Positions 31,154-40,320 of a stretch of DNA of 64,000 bases are shown here, one piece after another. The stretch is from Basilea psittacipulmonis DSM 24701. Its GTDB lineage: Bacteria > Pseudomonadota > Gammaproteobacteria > Burkholderiales > Burkholderiaceae_B. Under the pieces are notes generated by a model, which saw only the letters and a list, made by a program, of their open reading frames with translations, was not told the DNA's origin and ran no database searches. Position 1 is the stretch's first letter. Each line of letters starts with the position of its first letter. A program made the position numbers and the translations under genes. The stretch is taken from NCBI RefSeq assembly GCF_000743945.1, contig NZ_CP009238.1, positions 434,001 to 498,000 on the forward strand, in the 5' to 3' direction.

Positions 31154-31912
31154 ATGTTGAAAAACAAGATAAAGAAACTTTGCTTGATTGGCGGACTAAT
31201 GATGTCTTTATTGCCTTTCACACATACTGCTCAAGCAGCTGATAAAGAGTTAATTGTCGCGACTAACTTGGGTTTTGTTCCTTTTGAATTCACGGAAAAA
31301 GGCAAATACGTTGGTTTTGACGTGGATTTGATTGATGCGATTGCTCAGAAATTAGGGTTAAAGTACAAATGGCGTACCATGGAGTTTGGTGGTCTAGTAT
31401 CCGCTTTACAAACAAATAACGTGGATATGGTGATTGCGGGTATGACGATTACGCCAGAACGCCAAGCGGTGGTCGATTTCTCTGATCCATACTATCAAGC
31501 AGGTTTGGCGGTGTTGACACGTTTGAAAGATGAACACATTAAAACGACGGCAGATTTGGCTGGCAAACCCGTAGCTGTCCAAACGGGTACAGTTGCCGTG
31601 GAATATATGAAAAAAGAAGTGCCAACCGCAAAATTAAACTATTTCCCAGAAGTCAATAATCTTTATTTAGACCTATTGACTGGTCGTTCTGATGCGGTCG
31701 TTCATGACAGTCCAAATGTCCAATATTACGCGGCTACCGCAGGTAAAGGAAAAACGCGTGTCACTGGTTTTATTGATACGAATGAATCTTATGGCATCGC
31801 TTTTCCAAAAGGGTCTCCTTTAGTGGCTGAAGTAAATAAGGCATTGAAAGAACTAAAAGAAGACGGTACCTACGATAAAATCTACTCAAAATGGTTCGGT
31901 AAGATTGAATAA
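31154..31912 (+). CDS. Amino-acid ABC transporter substrate-binding protein 2
   Basis: A 252-residue paralogue of the preceding binding protein, with signal peptide cut near TAQAADK. It has GFVPFEFTEKGKYVGFDV, the SDPYYQAGLAVL lobe-hinge region and YGIAFPKGSPL. I chose the ATG at 31154, six bases after GGAG; an in-frame TTG at 31142 lies upstream of that ribosome site. It probably delivers a polar amino acid such as glutamine to the permease encoded 12 bases downstream. Confidence 0.92.
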   Translation: MLKNKIKKLCLIGGLMMSLLPFTHTAQAADKELIVATNLGFVPFEFTEKGKYVGFDVDLIDAIAQKLGLKYKWRTMEFGGLVSALQTNNVDMVIAGMTITPERQAVVDFSDPYYQAGLAVLTRLKDEHIKTTADLAGKPVAVQTGTVAVEYMKKEVPTAKLNYFPEVNNLYLDLLTGRSDAVVHDSPNVQYYAATAGKGKTRVTGFIDTNESYGIAFPKGSPLVAEVNKALKELKEDGTYDKIYSKWFGKIE

Positions 31913-31924
31913 TAAGAGGACTTG

Positions 31925-32641
31925 ATGGAATTTGATTTTTTGGCATTAAATGATTATTACCCCTCTTTTTGGGAGGGGGCAAAAGTCACGATACTGATTA
32001 CAGTATTAGGTCTTGCAGGTGGAATGCTAATTGGTTTTCTATTTGGGACTATTCGAGCAGCGGTTCCTGTTACTTTTTTTCGTATACCTCTTGCAAAAGA
32101 GAAAGATGTTCTGACAGGTGCTGTAATGCCAATAATCAGTTGGCTCATCGGAGTATATCTTTGGATTATTCGTGGCACCCCAATCCTTGTGCAGGTATTG
32201 TATATTTATTTTGCCGTGCCTATGCTGACGGGTTGGAGTGTCGATCCTTTTACAGCAAGTACCTTAGCATTGATTATCAATGCAAGTTGCTACATTACAG
32301 AAACTGTGCGTGGCGGTATTTTATCGGTTTCTCGTGGGCTTTACGAGGCTGGTATGGCCATGGGTTTACCTACTTGGAAAATCTATTGGAAAATCGTCAT
32401 GCCAGTGGCTTTTCGTCGCATGATACCTTCTTTAGGCAATCAGATTATTATTAGTTTAAAAGATACATCAGTATTCGTGGTAATCGGTTGTGCAGAGTTG
32501 GTTCGTCAGGCACAGCTTGCTATGGCTGAAACGTTTAAAGCCGTTGAAATCTGGACAGCCGTTGCACTGATTTATTTAGTCATGGTCACAATTATTGATT
32601 TTGGTTTAAAAATTCTAGAAAAAAGGATGCGAATACTATGA
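31925..32641 (+). CDS. Amino-acid ABC transporter permease
   Basis: A 238-residue inner-membrane permease of the HisM/GlnP type. Several hydrophobic segments surround the EAA loop (LYEAGMAMGLPTWKIYWKIV). RGTPILVQVLYIYF is the typical third-helix sequence. I start at the ATG at 31925 with AGAGGA upstream, rather than the TTG one codon before. It overlaps the ATPase gene by four bases (ATGA). Confidence 0.92.
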   Translation: MEFDFLALNDYYPSFWEGAKVTILITVLGLAGGMLIGFLFGTIRAAVPVTFFRIPLAKEKDVLTGAVMPIISWLIGVYLWIIRGTPILVQVLYIYFAVPMLTGWSVDPFTASTLALIINASCYITETVRGGILSVSRGLYEAGMAMGLPTWKIYWKIVMPVAFRRMIPSLGNQIIISLKDTSVFVVIGCAELVRQAQLAMAETFKAVEIWTAVALIYLVMVTIIDFGLKILEKRMRIL

Positions 32642-33393
32642 ACGTGACAAAAATTCTTGATGGTCAGGTCATGGTGCGTTTTGATAATGTTACCAAACAA
32701 TTTGGTGATCACATCATTTTAGATAAAGTAAGTCTTGATATTAAAAAAGGCGAAGTAGTGGTTATCGTTGGACCGTCAGGTTGTGGTAAATCCACTTTTT
32801 TAAGATGTATTAATGCCCTAGAAACGATTCAAGATGGTGATATTAAAGTTGGTGAATTATCAGTAAGAGGACGAGCATCAGAAGTGCGAGAACTGCGTCG
32901 TGAAGCAGGTATGGTGTTTCAACAATTTAATTTATTCCCTCAACTGACCGCTTTGGAAAACGTGATGTTTGGTCCGATACAAACACGTGGTAAATCACGA
33001 AGTGAAGCTCGTGAAATCGCAGAAGTATTATTAAAGAAAGTGGGCTTGGGTGAAAGAATGAATTATTACCCTAACGAGCTTTCAGGTGGACAGCAACAAC
33101 GCGTAGCGATTGCACGTTCATTGGCGATTCAGCCTTTACTGATGTTATTTGATGAACCGACTTCTGCTTTAGATCCTGAACTTCGTCATGAAGTATTGGG
33201 GGTGATGCAAAATCTCGCACGTGAGGGAATGACCATGGTCGTGGTGACTCACGAGATGGATTTTGCTAAGAAAGTAGGCAGTCGATTATTATTTATTGAT
33301 AAGGGTAAAATCGTTCATGATGGCCCTCCTCAAGAGTTGTTAAACAATCCCCCAAGTCAGCGTTTACGCGACTTTTTACAACATGTAGGATAA
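32638..33393 (+). CDS. Amino-acid ABC transporter ATP-binding protein
   Basis: A 251-residue GlnQ/HisP-type ATPase. Walker A GPSGCGKST (about 45-53), Q-loop FQQFNLF, signature LSGGQQQRVAIARSLA and Walker B LLMLFDEPTSALDP are intact, with the switch His in VTHEM. It completes the four-gene importer, and ilvD starts three bases after it, so the two may be on one transcript. Confidence 0.95.
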   Translation: MNVTKILDGQVMVRFDNVTKQFGDHIILDKVSLDIKKGEVVVIVGPSGCGKSTFLRCINALETIQDGDIKVGELSVRGRASEVRELRREAGMVFQQFNLFPQLTALENVMFGPIQTRGKSRSEAREIAEVLLKKVGLGERMNYYPNELSGGQQQRVAIARSLAIQPLLMLFDEPTSALDPELRHEVLGVMQNLAREGMTMVVVTHEMDFAKKVGSRLLFIDKGKIVHDGPPQELLNNPPSQRLRDFLQHVG

Positions 33394-33396
33394 AAA

Positions 33397-35259
33397 ATGC
33401 CTGAATATCGTTCTAAGACGTCCACTTCAGGACGCAATATGGCTGGTGCACGTGCATTATGGCGTGCTACTGGCATGAAAGACAGTGATTTTGGAAAACC
33501 TATTATCGCTGTCGTCAATTCCTTTACCCAATTTGTCCCAGGTCATGTTCACTTAAAAGACATGGGGCAGTTAGTGGTCAAAGCCATTGAAGCGGCAGGC
33601 GGTGTCGCTAAAGAATTTAATACCATTGCGATTGATGATGGTATTGCTATGGGTCACGGTGGTATGTTGTACTCACTGCCTTCACGTGATTTGATTGCCG
33701 ATTCCGTGGAATACATGGTAAATGCTCATTGTGCCGATGCGATGGTCTGTATTTCTAACTGTGACAAAATTACCCCCGGAATGTTAATGGCCGCTATGCG
33801 TCTGAATATTCCTGTGATTTTTGTGTCAGGTGGCCCGATGGAAGCAGGTAAGATTCTGGCATCTGATGGTAAGAAGATTATTGCAAAATTGGATTTGGTC
33901 GATGCCATGATTGAAGCGGCTGATCCAAATGTCAGCGATGCACAGATTGCTCAAGTTGAACGTAGTGCCTGTCCGACCTGTGGTTCTTGTTCAGGCATGT
34001 TTACGGCCAACTCAATGAACTGTTTGGCGGAAGCCTTAGGTTTGGCTTTGCCTGGAAACGGTACGATTGTAGCCACTCATGCTTCGCGTAGAACCTTATT
34101 TGAAGAAGCAGCGAAAAAGATTGTTGAATTGTGTCGCCGTTATTATGAACAAAATGACGAGTCTGTCTTACCTCGTTCATTAGCCCCCAAAGCGGCTTTT
34201 GAAAATGCGATGACTTTAGATGTTGCGATGGGTGGTTCGACTAACACGGTATTACACCTGTTGGCGATTGCCCAAGAGGCAGGTGTGGACTTTACGATGA
34301 ATGATATTGATCGTATTTCTCGCAAAACGCCTTGTTTATCTAAGGTTGCACCAGCAACAAATCAATATCATATTGAAGACGTTCACCGTGCAGGCGGTAT
34401 CTACGGTATCTTAGCAGAGTTAGATCGTGCAGGTTTATTAAATACCGATGTGCCAAATATTCATGCAGGTACGCTGAAAGCCGCTTTGTCCCAATGGGAT
34501 ATTTGTAGTGCCAATGTCACGCCAGAACTTGAAAAATTCTATCGTGCTGCACCTGGCGGTATCCCTACCCAAACAGCATTTAGCCAAGATAATTATTATC
34601 CTACTTTGGATATTGACCGTGAGAATGGCTGTATTCGTGATAAAGCCCATGCTTACTCGCAAGATGGTGGCTTAGCCGTGCTATATGGTAATTTGGCAGA
34701 AAATGGTTGTATTGTTAAAACGGCTGGCGTCGATGAAAGTATTTTGCAGTTTACAGGTACAGCTATTGTTTATGAAAGCCAAGAAGACGCTGTAGCAGGT
34801 ATTTTGGGCGGCGAAGTTAAAGAAGGTCACGTTGTGATTATTCGTTATGAGGGTCCAAAAGGTGGTCCAGGCATGCAAGAAATGTTGTATCCCACTTCTT
34901 ATCTCAAGTCTATGGGATTGGGGGCCAAAGCAGCTTTGTTGACAGATGGTCGATTCTCGGGTGGATCTTCAGGTTTGGTGTTAGGTCATGCCTCGCCAGA
35001 AGCGGCTGAGGGAGGTACCATCGCTTTGGTTGAAAACGGTGATCGTATTGAGATTGATATTCCTAATCGTAAGATTCATTTAGACGTATCCGATGAGGTG
35101 ATCGCTGAACGCAGACGTTTACAAGATAAACGTGGTGATAAAGCATGGACACCACTGAATCGTGAGCGTTATGTGTCAACTGCTTTAAAAGCTTATGCAG
35201 CCATGGCAACTTCTGCGGATAAGGGTGCCGTACGCGACATTTCTTTGTTAAAAAAGTAA
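33397..35259 (+). CDS. ilvD: Dihydroxy-acid dehydratase
   Basis: A 620-residue iron-sulfur dehydratase forming the 2-keto acids of valine/isoleucine synthesis. Cluster cysteines lie in [11 protein letters not shown] and [19 protein letters not shown]; the late [19 protein letters not shown] is the second family signature. The length and double-Cys region fit the E. coli-type [4Fe-4S] enzyme. It directly follows the ABC importer, and a terminator follows it. Confidence 0.96.
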   Translation: MPEYRSKTSTSGRNMAGARALWRATGMKDSDFGKPIIAVVNSFTQFVPGHVHLKDMGQLVVKAIEAAGGVAKEFNTIAIDDGIAMGHGGMLYSLPSRDLIADSVEYMVNAHCADAMVCISNCDKITPGMLMAAMRLNIPVIFVSGGPMEAGKILASDGKKIIAKLDLVDAMIEAADPNVSDAQIAQVERSACPTCGSCSGMFTANSMNCLAEALGLALPGNGTIVATHASRRTLFEEAAKKIVELCRRYYEQNDESVLPRSLAPKAAFENAMTLDVAMGGSTNTVLHLLAIAQEAGVDFTMNDIDRISRKTPCLSKVAPATNQYHIEDVHRAGGIYGILAELDRAGLLNTDVPNIHAGTLKAALSQWDICSANVTPELEKFYRAAPGGIPTQTAFSQDNYYPTLDIDRENGCIRDKAHAYSQDGGLAVLYGNLAENGCIVKTAGVDESILQFTGTAIVYESQEDAVAGILGGEVKEGHVVIIRYEGPKGGPGMQEMLYPTSYLKSMGLGAKAALLTDGRFSGGSSGLVLGHASPEAAEGGTIALVENGDRIEIDIPNRKIHLDVSDEVIAERRRLQDKRGDKAWTPLNRERYVSTALKAYAAMATSADKGAVRDISLLKK

Positions 35260-35281
35260 TATCAATTTAAACATCACGATA

Positions 35282-35313
35282 ATAGGGACTGCATGAACGG
35301 CAGTCCTTATTTT
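35282..35313 (+). terminator. Terminator after ilvD
   Basis: Stem ATAGGGACTGC / GCAGTCCTTAT (11 bp, one G-T pair), 7-base loop, then TTTT. Confidence 0.85.
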
Positions 35314-35343
35314 CATCTGTATTAACTTGCTTTATTCCACGAT

Positions 35344-35805
35344 GACGTGAGTGGTTGTCTTACGATGATGTTATTGGTGGGACTGGATGAGGTAGTGGTT
35401 CGTTATGATGAACGCGATTTGACAGACTGATGCAACGATAGGTGAGGTGAGTGGTTGCCTTATGATGATGTTATGATGAGGTGGATGAGGTAGTGGTTCG
35501 TTATGATGAACGCGATTTGACAGACTGATGCAACGATAGGTGAGGTGAGTGGTTGCCTTACGATGATGTTATGGTGGGGTTGGATGAGGTGGTGGTTCGT
35601 TATGATGAACGCGGTTTGATAGACTGATGCAACGATAGGTGAGGTGAGTGGTTGCCTTACGATGATGTTATGGTGGGGTTGGATGAGGTAGTGGTTCGTT
35701 ATGATGAACGCGATTTGACAGACTGATGCAACGATAGGTGAGGTGAGTGGTTGCCTTACGATGATGTTATGGTGGGGTTGGATGAGGTGGTGGTTCGTTA
35801 TGATG
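35344..35805. repeat. 99-bp tandem repeat array, five copies
   Basis: Units start at 35344, 35444, 35542, 35641 and 35740 (spacing 98-100 bp); the last is cut short at about 35805. Each contains GAGGTGAGTGGTTGCCTTA and CAGACTGATGCAACGATAGG. Copies differ at only a few positions. The array fills the space between ilvD and ubiC. The unit is close to 33 codons, so open frames run through it, but they look like repeat artefacts. Confidence 0.93.
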
Positions 35806-35838
35806 GTGTTGGATTGAATCATATTGGGTGGGTTGGGA

Positions 35839-36342
35839 ATGAATAGTGCATTTTTAAAATCAATTAATTGGCAAACTCAAAAGAAAGGACAAGAGATTTT
35901 GAGTCAAAAAGTGCAATCAATGCTTTTTTGTTCAGGTTCCTTGACGGCGATTTTAAAAGAACAGGGGGTGTTGACCGTACAAGTGTTGCATGAATCGATG
36001 CAAGATGCTCGCGATATTTTTGATAGAGAAAAAGCATTATTGCCTGAAGACGAGTGTTTTTGGGTAAGAGAAGTATTATTGTCGGTTAATCAAAAAAATG
36101 CCGTATTTGCACGTAGTGTCATTCCCCAAAAAATATGCAACACTTTAGAAGTATTGACGAAAATGGGCCAACAACCATTAGGAGAGTTCTTGTTTTCACA
36201 CCATATCAAACGAGGTGATTTTGAATGGTCGGCCACATCGAATGGGTTAGCGAGACATTCTTTGTTTTATATTGCAGAGTCCGCTTTATTAGTTGGGGAG
36301 TGCTTTTTAAACGAATATTGGGATTCTTATTATAAAGCGTGA
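35839..36342 (+). CDS. ubiC: Chorismate pyruvate-lyase
   Basis: A 167-residue protein matching chorismate lyase, which makes 4-hydroxybenzoate for ubiquinone. Family features in order: INWQ, CSGSLTAILKEQG, WVREVLL, NAVFARSVIP, PLGEFLF and the C-terminal ARHSLFYI...ECFL. I chose the ATG at 35839 (MNSAFLKSIN); an in-frame TTG at 35824 lies within the repeat-adjacent leader. ubiA is not beside it. The array just upstream may contain or displace its promoter. Confidence 0.82.
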   Translation: MNSAFLKSINWQTQKKGQEILSQKVQSMLFCSGSLTAILKEQGVLTVQVLHESMQDARDIFDREKALLPEDECFWVREVLLSVNQKNAVFARSVIPQKICNTLEVLTKMGQQPLGEFLFSHHIKRGDFEWSATSNGLARHSLFYIAESALLVGECFLNEYWDSYYKA

Positions 36343-36662
36343 TGCTTGAGGGCGTAGAAGTAGGTGTTTTGGGTGCTGGAATGCATAAAGCGTGTTGTCT
36401 GAGATGGATTAATTATTTAGAAAGATAATAATGATGTGTTGGGTGTGAGAAGACTGACGTTCAATGTAGAGGGCGTTGGGAGCCTCTGGTAGTCGTTGCA
36501 TACGAGTGAAGAAAATAAAAGTTTTGTAGGGGTTAAATAATTAGTGGTAAGAAAGTGACGTTTGGGTTAAGACTAAGTAAAAATTGATATAAAGTCTTGA
36601 CAGTTCAGATAAAACGATGTTATATTTTACGATTCTTATTAATTTTATGTGAGGTTACCCAT
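36343..36662. other. Intergenic stretch before rplU, 320 bases
   Basis: No gene is visible. The last 66 bases carry the strong rplU promoter. The remainder is AT-rich with scattered G runs and no hairpin I can defend. Confidence 0.6.
36597..36625 (+). promoter_or_regulatory. Sigma-70 promoter for rplU-rpmA
   Basis: A consensus -35 TTGACA (36597-36602) is separated by exactly 17 bases from TTATAT (36620-36625). The leader to the rplU ATG is about 30 bases. Confidence 0.85.
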
Positions 36663-36974
36663 ATGTATGCGGTCATAAAAACCGGCGGCAAACAGTATCG
36701 TGTTGCCCAAGGCGAAAAGATTAAGGTAGAACAGATATCTGCAGACATCGGGCAAGAAATCTCCCTAGACCAGGTTTTATCAGTAGGTGAAGGCGAATCT
36801 TTGAAGATTGGTACGCCTTTAGTAGCTGGTGCGGTGGTTAAGGCTAAAGTTCTTGCACACGGTCGTCATGATAAAGTGAAAATTTTTAAGATGCGTCGCC
36901 GTAAGCATTATCAGAAACGTCAAGGCCATCGTCAGAATTTCACGCTAATTGAAATCGTTAGTATCGCTGGTTAA
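36663..36974 (+). CDS. rplU: Ribosomal protein bL21
   Basis: 103 residues, the same length as E. coli L21, starting [14 protein letters not shown] and containing the conserved [20 protein letters not shown] segment that binds 23S rRNA. The frame stays open upstream to 36597, but that region is the promoter; the ATG at 36663, with GAGGT before it, is clearly right. It is co-transcribed with rpmA. Confidence 0.98.
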   Translation: MYAVIKTGGKQYRVAQGEKIKVEQISADIGQEISLDQVLSVGEGESLKIGTPLVAGAVVKAKVLAHGRHDKVKIFKMRRRKHYQKRQGHRQNFTLIEIVSIAG

Positions 36975-36992
36975 TTTTTATAGGAGTAAAAC

Positions 36993-37253
36993 ATGGCTCA
37001 GAAAAAAGGTGGCGGCTCAACGCGAAACGGTCGTGATTCAGAAGCGAAACGCCTAGGTGTAAAAGTTTATGGTGGTCAGACGATTCCTGCTGGTTCTATT
37101 ATTGTTCGTCAGCGTGGAACTCGTTTTCATCCAGGTCGTAATGTAGGCATGGGTAAAGACCATACTTTGTATGCATTAGTAGATGGTAGCGTCAAGTTCT
37201 CAGTTGGCGGTGCACTTAATAAACAGATCGTATCTGTTATCGCTACAGAGTAA
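36993..37253 (+). CDS. rpmA: Ribosomal protein bL27
   Basis: 86 residues starting [16 protein letters not shown], the N-terminal tail reaching the peptidyl-transferase centre, followed by the conserved GVKVYGGQ and [16 protein letters not shown] precedes the ATG. It lies 18 bases after rplU and is followed by a terminator, which separates it from obgE. Confidence 0.98.
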   Translation: MAQKKGGGSTRNGRDSEAKRLGVKVYGGQTIPAGSIIVRQRGTRFHPGRNVGMGKDHTLYALVDGSVKFSVGGALNKQIVSVIATE

Positions 37254-37274
37254 TATTTAAACCTATCGTAAAAG

Positions 37275-37310
37275 AAGTCGCCTGGCCAATGCTTGGCGGC
37301 TTTTTATTTT
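37275..37310 (+). terminator. Terminator after rpmA
   Basis: Stem AAGTCGCC / GGCGGCTT (one T-G pair), 12-base loop, then TTTTTATTTT. Confidence 0.85.
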
Positions 37311-37700
37311 GTCTGGTACAAAGCACTGCTTACCTTAATAACATATCCCATCGCCATAATAGCGGTGGTCTAAAAAAAATGAAAAGTCTTAATTGATAAT
37401 GTTGATAATGTGATGGTCGGTATTAAATTGTCAATGAATGGGTTGTGAATATCAGGTTTAAGATAAAGCGATGAGGTCGATTAAATAAGGCTTTATATCT
37501 GTGTGACGAAGACTTGTTTTTTTAAAACTCCAGAAGTATGCATGTTGTAAAAAAAGTAAAAAGTCTTAATTGATAATGTGATGATCGGTATTAAATCGTA
37601 AAATAAGTAAGATAGTGTTTTGGGTGTGGTGAGATTTTATTTTTTGATCAAAGGTATCATCACAAAATATAAATGTTTTGCATCATAAGAATAGTTGATT
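37311..37700. other. Intergenic stretch before obgE with a dispersed duplication
   Basis: No gene. Two near-identical segments (37382-37428 and 37559-37596) share AAAAGTCTTAATTGATAATG and GGTATTAAAT. The first carries an extra nine bases, TTGATAATG, itself a short tandem copy. I see no strong promoter for obgE. Confidence 0.7.
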
Positions 37701-38804
37701 ATGAAATTTGTAGATGAAGTCGTCATTGAAGTGAGAGCTGGTAAGGGTGGAAATGGTTCTGCTAGCTTTAGACGTGAAAAATTTATTCCAAAAGGTGGGC
37801 CTGATGGCGGTGACGGTGGTCGCGGTGGCAGTATTTATGCGGTAGCTGACCGAAATATCAATACATTGGTTGATTTTCGTTATGCACGCTTGCATCAAGC
37901 AAAGAACGGTGAAAACGGACGAGGATCGGATCAATATGGTGCGGCTGCTCCTGATATTACACTAAGAGTGCCAGTCGGGACGATCATTTATGATGATGAG
38001 ACAGGTGAACAGTTGTACGATCTTGATCGACATGATCAAAAAGTAGTCTTGGCAAAAGGCGGACAAGGTGGTCTAGGTAATATTCATTTTAAGTCTAGTA
38101 CTAACCGTGCACCTCGTCAGTTTACGTATGGCGAAGAGGGCGAACAGAAAAAGCTAAGACTCGAGCTGAAAGTATTGGCAGATGTAGGTTTGCTAGGCAT
38201 GCCTAATGCAGGTAAATCAACTTTGATCTCGCATATCTCAAATGCTCGTCCTAAGATTGCAGACTATCCTTTTACGACACTTTATCCGAATTTAGGGGTG
38301 GTTAGAACGTCAGCTTCCAAGAGTTTTGTCGTGGCAGATATTCCTGGTCTAGTAGAGGGAGCTTCTGAGGGAGTAGGGTTGGGACACCAGTTTTTACGCC
38401 ATTTACAGCGTACTCGTGTTCTGTTGCATTTATTAGATGTTTCCTCGGTTGACCCGAGTGTGGATGTTGTGGAGACAGCTACTAATGATGCAAAAGCGAT
38501 TGTTGAAGAACTGAAACGTTATGATGAAACACTTTATGAAAAACCTAGATGGTTGGTTTTAAATAAAGTGGACATGGTAGAAGATTTTGAAGATCTTAAA
38601 AAACGTTTGTGTGAACGGTTAAATTGGAAAGGTCCTGTTTATGCGGTTTCTGCATTGACTGGACAAGGATTAGATAAATTGACGTGGGATCTACAAGAAT
38701 ATTTGGATCAAATGAAAGCCAAGGATATTCAAGAAGCAGAACAAGCAGCCCCTGACTACGAACCCTCTGATCCACGATTTAATCCCAATCGTCATAATAT
38801 CTAA
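37701..38804 (+). CDS. obgE: Obg-family GTPase
   Basis: A 367-residue GTPase that binds the 50S subunit and acts in ribosome assembly and stress. The glycine-rich Obg fold (about 1-158) starts [19 protein letters not shown]. The G domain has [18 protein letters not shown] and NKVD. The acidic C-terminus is short. The ATG at 37701 is preferred over the TTG at 37695, as the protein then starts exactly like homologues. A terminator repeat follows. Confidence 0.96.
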   Translation: MKFVDEVVIEVRAGKGGNGSASFRREKFIPKGGPDGGDGGRGGSIYAVADRNINTLVDFRYARLHQAKNGENGRGSDQYGAAAPDITLRVPVGTIIYDDETGEQLYDLDRHDQKVVLAKGGQGGLGNIHFKSSTNRAPRQFTYGEEGEQKKLRLELKVLADVGLLGMPNAGKSTLISHISNARPKIADYPFTTLYPNLGVVRTSASKSFVVADIPGLVEGASEGVGLGHQFLRHLQRTRVLLHLLDVSSVDPSVDVVETATNDAKAIVEELKRYDETLYEKPRWLVLNKVDMVEDFEDLKKRLCERLNWKGPVYAVSALTGQGLDKLTWDLQEYLDQMKAKDIQEAEQAAPDYEPSDPRFNPNRHNI

Positions 38805-38825
38805 ATCTTTTATATATCCCATGTA

Positions 38826-39140
38826 AGCTGACCCATCACATCAAACCGATAGGTCAGCATTTTTTTATGAAAAGACTAAGAACGATAGTCTGCGTTGATA
38901 GTGACGTATTCGTGTGAAAAGTGGCTTGGAAGCTGACCCATCACATCAAACCGATAGATCAGCATTTTTTTATGAAAAGATTAAGAACGATAGTCTGCGT
39001 TGATAGTGACGTACTCGTGTGAAAAGTAGCTTGGAAGCTGACCCATCGCATCAAACCGATAGGTCAGCATTTTTTTATGAAAAGACTAAGAACGATAATC
39101 TGCATTGATAGTGACGTACTCGTGTGAAAAGTCACAGGTA
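38826..39140. repeat. 105-bp tandem repeat, three copies, including the argJ 3' end
   Basis: Units begin at 38826, 38931 and 39036. The last unit includes the final codons and stop of argJ on the minus strand. The other two are near-perfect untranslated copies of that 3' end plus the flank. Each holds GCTGACC...GGTCAGC and then ATTTTTTT on the plus strand, giving obgE up to three serial terminators (the second stem has a mismatch). Confidence 0.93.
38827..38868 (+). terminator. Terminator after obgE (first of three repeats)
   Basis: Stem GCTGACC / GGTCAGC (7 bp) around an 18-base loop, followed by ATTTTTTT. It recurs 105 and 210 bases downstream. Confidence 0.72.
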
Positions 39141-40309
39141 TAGACTGTTTCAGAACAGGACCCGCGGTTTAATTCCACATGAATGAGAATTTCAGATTCG
39201 TTCATCACCGCCTGTCCTTGTGCTTCTGTGTAACTGGCTGCAATGCCACCATGTTCAGAAACCAATACATCGCCTAAAAACAACTTAACTTTTCGTGTAT
39301 CTAAATCAGGGATACCCGCATAACCAATGGCACAAAGGATTCGACCTAGGTTCGGATCGCTAGCAAATAAGGCGGTTTTAATCAGTGGCGAATGAGCAAT
39401 GCTATACGCTACTTTTAGTGCCTCTTCGTTGGATTGTGCCTTATCGATTTTAACCGTTACGAATTTAGTAGCACCCTCAGCATCACGCACAATCTTTTGA
39501 GACAGTTCCAAAGCCACTTCTGTCAAGGCTTTTAACACATCTTGGTAATAAGGATGATCTTTGGAATCGATGAATAACGGATGTTTGCCAGTGGCTGCGA
39601 TCACAAAAGAATCGTTAGTAGAGGTGTCACCATCTACGGTAATACGATTAAATGATCGGTTTGCAATCTCTTGAATCATCGAAGTTAGTAACCGCTGATT
39701 AATGCCAATATCTGTGGCCATGAAACATAGCATAGTCGCCATATTGGGACGGATCATCCCTGCTCCTTTGCTAATGCCCGTAATGGTAATAGTGTCACAG
39801 TCTATCTGAACTTTTCGGGAAGCGACTTTGGGCAAAGTATCCGTAGTCATGATACTGTAGGCGGCAGGGAACCAGTTATTTTCTGATAAATCAGCGATCG
39901 CACGTGGAATCGCCTGGATGATTCTATCAGCAGGTAAGGTTTCCATAATAACACCTGTTGAAAAAGGCAATACCGCTTGTTCACTAATATTTAACTGTTC
40001 TGACAAGGCATGACAAACTTGCAGACATCGATTGATGCCATCTTCTCCCGTTCCTGCATTGGCATTGCCAGTATTGATGATCAATGCGCGAATGGTGCTT
40101 GCTTGCAAATGTTGTTCGCTAATTTGTACAGGTGCTGCACGAAAACGATTGCTAGTGAATACACCTGCCACACTAGTGCCATCACTAAATTTAAAGATGG
40201 TTAAATCTTTGTGATTGGTTTTTTTAACCCCTGCTTCGGCGATACCAATTTCTACCCCTTTGACGGGATAGATCTCATGCTCGGCAGGGATGGTAAAATT
40301 CACAGCCAT
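39086..40309 (-). CDS. argJ: Bifunctional ornithine acetyltransferase / N-acetylglutamate synthase
   Basis: A 407-residue arginine-pathway enzyme recycling the acetyl group from N-acetylornithine to glutamate. The autocatalytic cleavage site is between Ala191 and Thr192 in RPNMATMLCF, yielding alpha and beta chains with Thr192 as nucleophile. GNANAGTGEDG and DGDTSTNDS are further signatures. It follows hemL by 11 bases in a thiE-hemL-argJ run. Its last codons and stop fall in a three-copy 105-bp repeat. Confidence 0.96.
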   Translation of the reverse strand: MAVNFTIPAEHEIYPVKGVEIGIAEAGVKKTNHKDLTIFKFSDGTSVAGVFTSNRFRAAPVQISEQHLQASTIRALIINTGNANAGTGEDGINRCLQVCHALSEQLNISEQAVLPFSTGVIMETLPADRIIQAIPRAIADLSENNWFPAAYSIMTTDTLPKVASRKVQIDCDTITITGISKGAGMIRPNMATMLCFMATDIGINQRLLTSMIQEIANRSFNRITVDGDTSTNDSFVIAATGKHPLFIDSKDHPYYQDVLKALTEVALELSQKIVRDAEGATKFVTVKIDKAQSNEEALKVAYSIAHSPLIKTALFASDPNLGRILCAIGYAGIPDLDTRKVKLFLGDVLVSEHGGIAASYTEAQGQAVMNESEILIHVELNRGSCSETVYTCDFSHEYVTINADYRS

Positions 40310-40320
40310 TTAAATTCCTT

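Noticed and set aside
31969..32454. 161-codon plus-strand frame inside the permease gene
   Set aside because: It lies wholly within the amino-acid permease in another frame and has Cys/Ser/Tyr-rich composition without any domain.
35344..35805. Possible CRISPR array
   Set aside because: Units are contiguous 99-bp tandem copies without variable spacers, and no cas genes are nearby.
35460..35822. Minus-strand open frame of 120 codons with repeating peptides
   Set aside because: It exists because the 99-bp unit contains no stop in that frame. It has no ribosome site or domain and repeats exactly with the DNA array.
36597..36662. N-terminal extension of rplU
   Set aside because: The extended part covers the TTGACA/TTATAT promoter, and L21 is 103 residues when started at 36663.
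38826..39140. Possible CRISPR or mobile-element ends
   Set aside because: The repeats are direct, tandem and include a gene's coding end. There is no transposase or terminal inverted repeat.
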